NCBI GenBank assembly: GCA_903865895.1
Contig: CAIPLM010000330.1
Coordinates: 1 to 36,739 of the forward strand
From: an uncultured Rhodospirillales bacterium
Lineage (GTDB): Bacteria > Pseudomonadota > Alphaproteobacteria > Acetobacterales > Acetobacteraceae
Reading direction: 5' to 3'
Length of the DNA: 36,739 nt
Shown here: one piece after another, positions 31,644 through 36,739 of the stretch
How the letters are laid out: the number at the start of each line of letters is the position of its first letter
Position numbering within the stretch: position 1 is the first letter of the stretch
Position numbers and translations under genes: made by a program
Notes under the pieces: generated by a model
The model's input: the letters and a program-made list of their open reading frames with translations, nothing else
The model's database searches: none
Told to the model about the DNA's origin: nothing

Positions 31644-32900
31644 ATGACGGTGCAGCGCAAACCATCTTGGCGTCAGGTCATTGGCGTGGCGGCCTTCGCT
31701 GCGGTGGCAATCGGCGGTGCGAGTGTGGCACGGGCGCAGGGAACAACGCTGACGCTGATGTTCCTTGGCTCCTACCAGGCGGCCAACGAGCAGGCGATCG
31801 CGGGGTTCCAGAAGGAAAACCCGGACATCACCATCAAGGCATCCTACACCGCTGAGCCGCAATCGATACGCGCCCTCTTCACCACCGGCAATGCGCCTGA
31901 CATTCCCATGGTCTATCCCGGCGACGGCTCGGCGATCGCCGTCAAGCAACTCGCCCGCGCCGGGCTGCTGGAGGATCTCAGCGGCGAGGCCTGGGCCAAG
32001 TCCGTCTCGCCCTCCTTCATCCAGTCCGTCACCTTCCAAGACAAGGTCTATGTCCTGCCGACCGGCTATTCCTACATCGCGATGTACGCGAATGATGAGG
32101 TGCTGAAGAGCGTCGGCGCCGCGGTTCCGCGCAGCTTCACCGACCTGCTGGCCTTCTGCGACAAGGCCAAGGCGACGACCATCCCGATGGCCTTCGGCCT
32201 CAAAGAACAACTGCCGGTGCTCTTCCCCGGCTACGCGCTGGCCGCCTCGACCGCGTTTGCCGACAATGCCCGCTTCGCCGAGGATCAGGCGACCGGCAAG
32301 GCCAGCTTCACCAGCGGCTATCGCGCCTCGATGGAGATGTATCTCCAGATGCGCGACCATGGCTGCTTCTCCAAGGACGCGTCGGGCAATTCCAACGACG
32401 ATGCGCTCCGCCAGGTCGCCGGTGGCAAGGCCGGGCTCTATGTCGGCGTGATCAACTACCTGCCGCTGATCATGAAGTATAACCCGGATGCGAAGATCAT
32501 CCAGGCACCCTTCCCCGGCAATGCCGACGCCGCCAAGGTGCGCCTGCCGCTCGGGCCGACCCCGGGCTACGGCGTCAGCGCGCAGTCCAAGAACAAGGCG
32601 GCGGCGAAGAAGTTCATCGCCTATCTCCAGCGCCCCGAGGTCAACCGTGCCTGGGCGCTGGCGGCCGCTCAGCTGGCTGGCGCCGATATCGACGCCGCGC
32701 CGCAGACACCCGGCAATTCCGAGGCGATCCGCGAGCTCCTGGTCGCCAAGCGCACCGTGCTCTACCTTGATCGCGCCTGGCCGAATGCCCGCATCCAGCC
32801 CGTCTACATGGCCGGCGTGCAGCAGCTCTTCGCAGGGCAGACCACGATCGAGGCTTTGCTCAAGCGCCTCGATGACGCCTATGCGCTGGGCGCGCAGTGA
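31644..32900 (+). CDS. Sugar ABC transporter substrate-binding protein (SBP family 1)
   Basis: A 418-residue periplasmic binding protein of the MalE/UgpB type. Signal peptide with twin basic start and hydrophobic core (VIGVAAFAAVAIGGASVARA), cleavage after about residue 31. Mature domain: LTLMFLGSYQAANEQAIAGF, the ENPDITIKASYTAE segment, GNAPDIPMVYPGD, and the domain-2 region GKAGLYVGVINYLP. ATG 31644 follows GGGAGGG at good spacing; upstream in-frame starts lack one. First gene of a plus-strand operon ending in an alpha-L-fucosidase, so fucosylated oligosaccharides are the probable cargo. Confidence 0.92.
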   Translation: MTVQRKPSWRQVIGVAAFAAVAIGGASVARAQGTTLTLMFLGSYQAANEQAIAGFQKENPDITIKASYTAEPQSIRALFTTGNAPDIPMVYPGDGSAIAVKQLARAGLLEDLSGEAWAKSVSPSFIQSVTFQDKVYVLPTGYSYIAMYANDEVLKSVGAAVPRSFTDLLAFCDKAKATTIPMAFGLKEQLPVLFPGYALAASTAFADNARFAEDQATGKASFTSGYRASMEMYLQMRDHGCFSKDASGNSNDDALRQVAGGKAGLYVGVINYLPLIMKYNPDAKIIQAPFPGNADAAKVRLPLGPTPGYGVSAQSKNKAAAKKFIAYLQRPEVNRAWALAAAQLAGADIDAAPQTPGNSEAIRELLVAKRTVLYLDRAWPNARIQPVYMAGVQQLFAGQTTIEALLKRLDDAYALGAQ

Positions 32901-32950
32901 GCTGACGGCGCGACCACGACCGTGATCGCGGCAAGACGAACGAGGGGGGA

Positions 32951-33850
32951 ATGACCGCGGTCGCTCCCTCCCCGGCCGGCATTCGGCGGGCGCTGCAGGT
33001 GCCCTGGTGGTTCGTCGCGCTGCCGCTCGGCCTCTATGGCCTGGTGGTGATCTACCCGAGCCTGGCCGGCGCGCTCTACGCCTTCACCGATTGGAGCGGG
33101 ATCGGCGCGTTCCGCTGGATCGGCCTGGCCAACTTTCGTGCCGTGATGATTGACGACGAGGCGGTCTCCTCGCTCGGCAATACGGTGGTGCTGGCGCTGT
33201 CGACGACGCTGATCCAGAACATGCTCGGCCTGTCGCTGGCGCTTGCTCTCAATCGGCGCACCCGGCTGAACAGCGTGCTGCGGCCGCTGTTCCTGGCGCC
33301 GGCGCTGCTCGCCCCGGTGGTCGTCGGCGTGATCTGGCAATACATCTATTCGCCGGAAGGCGCGCTCAATGCCATCTTGTCGGCGGTGCACCTCGATGCG
33401 CTGCGCCGCCCCTGGCTCGGCCTTGCGGACACCGCGATCTGGAGCGTGGCGCTCACCGTCGTCTGGCAGTTCGTCGGCATCACCATGGTGATCTACATCG
33501 CCGGCCTGCAGGCGATCGCGCCCGAACTGCACGAGGCCGCGGCGATCGATGGCTCCGGCGCGCTGCGCCGCTTCCGTGACATCACCCTGCCGCTGCTCGC
33601 ACCGGCCATCACCGTCAACGTGCTGCTCCCGTTCATCGGCGGGTTGAAACTGTTTGACCAGATCCTGGTGATGACGGCCGGCGGACCGGGCTATGCCACC
33701 CAGACGGTGGCGCTGATGATCTACCGTCAGGCCTTCACTTTCGGCGCCTTCGCCTATAGCACCGCGCTCGCCGTGGTGCTGACGGTGCTGGTGGCCGTCG
33801 CCGCGATGATCCAGCTCGCCGCGCTGCGCAGCCGGGAGATGCCGGCGTGA
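32951..33850 (+). CDS. Sugar ABC transporter permease (MalF/UgpA-type)
   Basis: A 299-residue inner-membrane permease of the CUT1 group with about six membrane segments. The N-terminal helix WWFVALPLGLYGLVVIYPSL, FTDWSGIGAFRWIGLANFRA and the EAA loop EAAAIDGSGALRRFRDITLP are typical of the MalF/UgpA subunit. GGLKLFDQILVMTAGGPGYA near the C-terminus is a further family mark. GAGGGGGGA lies right before the ATG. It is 50 bp after the binding-protein gene and overlaps the next permease by 4 bp. Confidence 0.92.
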   Translation: MTAVAPSPAGIRRALQVPWWFVALPLGLYGLVVIYPSLAGALYAFTDWSGIGAFRWIGLANFRAVMIDDEAVSSLGNTVVLALSTTLIQNMLGLSLALALNRRTRLNSVLRPLFLAPALLAPVVVGVIWQYIYSPEGALNAILSAVHLDALRRPWLGLADTAIWSVALTVVWQFVGITMVIYIAGLQAIAPELHEAAAIDGSGALRRFRDITLPLLAPAITVNVLLPFIGGLKLFDQILVMTAGGPGYATQTVALMIYRQAFTFGAFAYSTALAVVLTVLVAVAAMIQLAALRSREMPA

Positions 33851-34689
33851 CACGCAATCTCAATTTCGCCCGCAGCTTCGGGCAGATTTGCCTGACCGGT
33901 TTCGCCGCCGTCTACGCCTTCCCGCTCTACCTCATCGTCAGCCTCGCACTGAAAACCGAGGCCGAGGGCGCGCGGGCACCCTTCGCGCTGCCATCCAGCC
34001 TGTTCAGCGGCAATTTCGCGCGGGCGTGGCAAACCAGCGCCACCAGCGGCAACGCCTCGCTGGCACCGGCCTTTGGCAACAGCATCCTGATCACCGCCGT
34101 TGGCGTGGTGTTGCTCGTCGTCACCGGTGCGCTCGGTGGCTACGTGCTGGCGCGGCGGAAAAGCCGCCTCGCGGATTGGCTGTTCGTGTTGTTCCTCATC
34201 GGCCTCACCGTGCCGCAGCAACTCGGCATCGTGCCGCTGTTCCAGCTCGCCCGCGGGCTTGGCCTGGTCGGCAGTGCCGGGGGCATGATCCTGATCTATG
34301 CCGGCCTGCTCGCGCCGCTGACCATCTTTCTCTACACCACCTTCATCCGCGCCCTGCCGACCGACTACGAGGAGGCCGCGCTGATGGACGGTGCCTCGCG
34401 CCTGCGGGTCTTCTGGGATGTGGTGATGCCGTTGGTGCGCCCGGTCACCGCCACGGTGGTGGTGATCCAGGGCATCCATATCTGGAACGACTTCTTCACC
34501 CCCGTCATCTTCCTGCTCGGCAGCGGGCAACAGACGCTGCCGGTGGCGATCTTCTCCCTGGTGGGTGAATACGCCACCGCCTGGGGGCCGATCTTCGCCG
34601 GCGTGGTGATCGCCAGCGCGCCGGCGATGGCGGTGTTCGTCTTCCTGCAACGCCACGTCGTGCGCGGCTTCTCCGGAGGCATCAAGTGA
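33847..34689 (+). CDS. Sugar ABC transporter permease (MalG/UgpE-type)
   Basis: A 280-residue inner-membrane partner permease. It starts with GTG at 33847, overlapping the previous stop (GTGA). Typical parts: AVYAFPLYLIVSLALKTEAE, PQQLGIVPLFQLARGLGLVG and the EAA loop YEEAALMDGASRLRVFWDVV, then GIHIWNDFFTPVIFLLG. About six membrane segments. It pairs with the MalF-type permease, and the ATPase gene overlaps its end by 4 bp. Confidence 0.92.
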   Translation: MTRNLNFARSFGQICLTGFAAVYAFPLYLIVSLALKTEAEGARAPFALPSSLFSGNFARAWQTSATSGNASLAPAFGNSILITAVGVVLLVVTGALGGYVLARRKSRLADWLFVLFLIGLTVPQQLGIVPLFQLARGLGLVGSAGGMILIYAGLLAPLTIFLYTTFIRALPTDYEEAALMDGASRLRVFWDVVMPLVRPVTATVVVIQGIHIWNDFFTPVIFLLGSGQQTLPVAIFSLVGEYATAWGPIFAGVVIASAPAMAVFVFLQRHVVRGFSGGIK

Positions 34690-35840
34690 GCCGCATCACC
34701 CTCAGCCGCGTCGGCAAGCGCTACGACAACGGCCACGTCGCCGTGCGGAGCATCGACCTGACCATCGAGACCGGCGAGTTCATGGTGCTCGTCGGCCCCT
34801 CCGGCTGCGGCAAAACCACATTGCTACGCATGATCGCCGGGCTCGAGGAGGTCACCTCCGGCAGTATCCAAATCGGCGAGCGTGACGTCACCCGCGTGCC
34901 GCCGCAGGCGCGTGACATCGCCATGGTGTTCCAGAACTACGCGCTCTATCCGCATATGTCCGTCCGCGAAAACCTCGGCTACGCGCTCAAGGTGCGCGGC
35001 GTCGCCAAGGCGGAGGCGAAGACCCGGATCGAGACGGTCGCCGGCATGCTCGGCCTCGAACGCCTGCTAGACCGCCGGCCGAACCAGCTCTCCGGCGGGC
35101 AGCGCCAGCGGGTGGCGATCGGCCGGGCGATCGTGCGCGAGCCAGCGGTGTTCCTGATGGATGAGCCGCTCTCCAATCTCGACGCCAAGTTGCGCGTCGG
35201 CATGCGCGGCGAATTGGCGCGGCTGCACAACCGGCTGGCCGTCACCACCGTCTATGTCACGCATGACCAGGTGGAGGCGATGACGCTCGGCCACCGCGTC
35301 GCCGTGATGCGCGACGGCGAAATCATGCAGGTCGGCCCGCCCGAGGACCTCTACCGCCGGCCGCGCAACCTCTTCGTCGCCGCCTTCATCGGGGCACCGG
35401 CGATCAACCTGGTCGAGGCGCGGCTGGAGGCGGATGGATTATCCTTTGCCGGCTGGCGGATCGCCTGCCCCTTGCCGCCCGGCTTGGGCGACGCCGGACG
35501 GCGGGTGATCGTCGGTATCCGCCCGGAAGCCTTCGAGGCCGCCGAGTTCGCGCCACCCGGCCTGCCACGCCTCGACATCACCGCCGAGATCGTCGAGGCC
35601 CAGGGCGCGGACTCCTATGTCGGCTTCACCCTCGACGCCCCGCGGGTGGAGGCCGAGCAGATCGCCGCCGCCGCGGAAGGCAATGACGCGGCGCTGATCT
35701 CCGAGGCGCGGGCCCGCTTCATGGCCCGGGTAACGCCGAAGCGCCGCGTCGCGCCCGGCGAAACGCTGGCGCTGGCGCTCGATGCCTCCGCCCTCCTTTT
35801 CTTCGACCCCGACGGTGGCGAGGCCCTGGGCCAGGCATGA
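34686..35840 (+). CDS. Sugar ABC transporter ATPase (UgpC/MsmK-type)
   Basis: A 384-residue ATPase. Walker [10 protein letters not shown] (37-45), Q83 in [11 protein letters not shown], signature LSGGQRQR (135-142), Walker B VFLMDEP (155-161) and His193. The C-terminal ~130 residues form the regulatory OB-fold (TOBE) domain with [11 protein letters not shown], typical of CUT1 systems. The TOBE segment has an insertion-like acidic/Ala stretch near 325-345. It begins with GTG overlapping the permease stop. Completes the transporter. Confidence 0.92.
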   Translation: MSRITLSRVGKRYDNGHVAVRSIDLTIETGEFMVLVGPSGCGKTTLLRMIAGLEEVTSGSIQIGERDVTRVPPQARDIAMVFQNYALYPHMSVRENLGYALKVRGVAKAEAKTRIETVAGMLGLERLLDRRPNQLSGGQRQRVAIGRAIVREPAVFLMDEPLSNLDAKLRVGMRGELARLHNRLAVTTVYVTHDQVEAMTLGHRVAVMRDGEIMQVGPPEDLYRRPRNLFVAAFIGAPAINLVEARLEADGLSFAGWRIACPLPPGLGDAGRRVIVGIRPEAFEAAEFAPPGLPRLDITAEIVEAQGADSYVGFTLDAPRVEAEQIAAAAEGNDAALISEARARFMARVTPKRRVAPGETLALALDASALLFFDPDGGEALGQA

Positions 35841-35874
35841 GCGCGCCACACCCGATATTGCGACGGAGACTGCG

Positions 35875-36739
35875 ATGACCCCGACAAATCCGCCCGCCGA
35901 CACCGGCTGGTTCACCCATGACCGCTTCGGCATGTTCATCCATTGGGGGCCGGGCGCGCTGCACCCCGGCGAGGTCTCCTGGGCGCGCTACCGCGACCCG
36001 ATCCTGGACGGCGACTACCAGAAATACATCGACCACTTCGAGCCCGACCTCTACGACCCCGATCGCTGGATTGCCGCCGCCAAGCGGGCCGGGATGAAAT
36101 ACGCGGTGCTGACCACCAAGCATCATGACGGATTCTGCCTGTGGGACACGAAGCTGTCCGAATACAAGGCGACCAACACCCCGGCCGGGCGCGATCTGGT
36201 CGGCCCCTTCGTCGAGGCCTGCCGGCGGCACGGGCTGAAGGTCGGCTTCTACTATTCGCTGTTCGACTGGAACCATCCGCAATTCCCGCTCGATTTCCTC
36301 CACCCCATGCGCAACGACCCGGCATTCCGCGCCCAAACGCGCGACATGGCGCTCTACCGGGAGTACATGTTCGGCCATTTGCGCGAACTGCTGACCTGGT
36401 TCGGCAAGATCGACATCATGTGGTTCGACTTCTCCTACGCCGATCCGGAAAAGCCGAAAGTCGCCGGCTGGCCGGCCGATCACTGGGTCGGCAAGGGGCG
36501 TGACGACTGGGATTCGCCCGCCCTTTGCGCCCTCGTGCGCGAACTGTCACCGGGCATCCTGATCAATGACCGCGCCGACTACGACGCCGATTTCCGCACC
36601 TGCGAGCAGTACCAGCCCCCGGCCAAGGGCCAGGAGGCGATGCCGTGGGAGGCCTGCCTCACGCTGACCGATACGTGGATCTACAATCGCGAGGATCGCA
36701 ACTGGAAAAGCCCGGAAATGATCCTGCGCACGCTGGTCG
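35875..36739 (+). CDS. GH29 alpha-L-fucosidase (cut by window end)
   Basis: The first 288 residues of a GH29 enzyme; the gene runs past the window edge. FGMFIHWGPGALHP, TTKHHDGFCLWDTK (H83-H84), KVGFYYSLFDWNHP and IDIMWFDFSYADP are family hallmarks; D185 in WFDFSY fits the catalytic nucleophile. It hydrolyses alpha-L-fucosides to L-fucose. No signal peptide is visible, so it probably acts in the cytoplasm on imported oligosaccharide. ATG 35875 has GGAG just upstream, 34 bp after the ATPase stop, in the same operon. The acid/base residue and C-terminal domain lie beyond the window. Confidence 0.92.
   Translation, partial: MTPTNPPADTGWFTHDRFGMFIHWGPGALHPGEVSWARYRDPILDGDYQKYIDHFEPDLYDPDRWIAAAKRAGMKYAVLTTKHHDGFCLWDTKLSEYKATNTPAGRDLVGPFVEACRRHGLKVGFYYSLFDWNHPQFPLDFLHPMRNDPAFRAQTRDMALYREYMFGHLRELLTWFGKIDIMWFDFSYADPEKPKVAGWPADHWVGKGRDDWDSPALCALVRELSPGILINDRADYDADFRTCEQYQPPAKGQEAMPWEACLTLTDTWIYNREDRNWKSPEMILRTLV

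Noticed and set aside
1-36739. CRISPR arrays, tRNA or rRNA genes, riboswitches
   Set aside because: No regularly spaced repeats, cloverleaf-like genes or recognised riboswitch cores were found.

Overview
GC-rich DNA (about two thirds G+C by eye) whose best-recognised proteins resemble those of Alphaproteobacteria, most likely Rhodospirillales/Acetobacteraceae. That placement is inferred from gene families and prophage gene types; there is no rRNA, tRNA or housekeeping marker here to settle it. The window is accessory or niche-adaptation DNA: three substrate-uptake and catabolism modules, each with its own regulator, interleaved with decayed mobile DNA.

Layout. (1) 1-2.8 kb: short tandem repeats, a decayed IS5-type transposase, a DUF1348-PNPOx-like gene pair, a divergent LysR regulator and a mobile-element gene fragment. 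(2) 3.0-10.1 kb: a seven-gene minus-strand operon (dipeptide/opine-type SBP, two permeases, two ATPases, SDR dehydrogenase, cupin) facing a GntR/FCD regulator across a 105-bp gap that holds a perfect 12-bp palindrome. (3) 10.1-11.5 kb: truncated phage and methyltransferase gene pieces, then about 0.6 kb without recognisable genes. (4) 11.5-19.0 kb: a plus-strand operon of simple-sugar ABC importer, SDR, GntR regulator, enolase-superfamily acid-sugar dehydratase, SMP-30 lactonase and a cytoplasmic clan GH-A-like glycosidase, with a good sigma70-type promoter in front and a strong hairpin behind. (5) 19.0-28.3 kb: a mosaic prophage remnant (small membrane protein, tail protein, portal C-terminus, DUF3489 protein, two ParB-fused DNA methyltransferases, DUF6456-like protein, RuvC-like resolvase) with a HupE/UreJ gene, a DUF1778-GNAT toxin-antitoxin pair and the 3' end of a group II intron reverse transcriptase. 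(6) 28.3-36.7 kb: two divergent operons sharing a control region, with dehydratase, mutarotase, amidohydrolase-type lactonase and IclR regulator on one side and a CUT1-type sugar ABC importer plus a GH29 alpha-L-fucosidase (cut by the window end) on the other.

How it works together. Module 6 reads as fucoside uptake, intracellular fucose release and non-phosphorylative L-fucose breakdown. Module 4 has the same logic for a different sugar: import, hydrolysis, oxidation to a lactone, lactone opening, dehydration to a 2-keto-3-deoxy acid. The aldolase or kinase end of either pathway is not in view. Module 2 imports an unknown, probably peptide-, opine- or glycoside-like compound; its SDR carries Phe where the catalytic Tyr should be. 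Module 4 is bracketed by two same-orientation pieces of related phage tail-end DNA, so it may have entered, or could move, by recombination between them.
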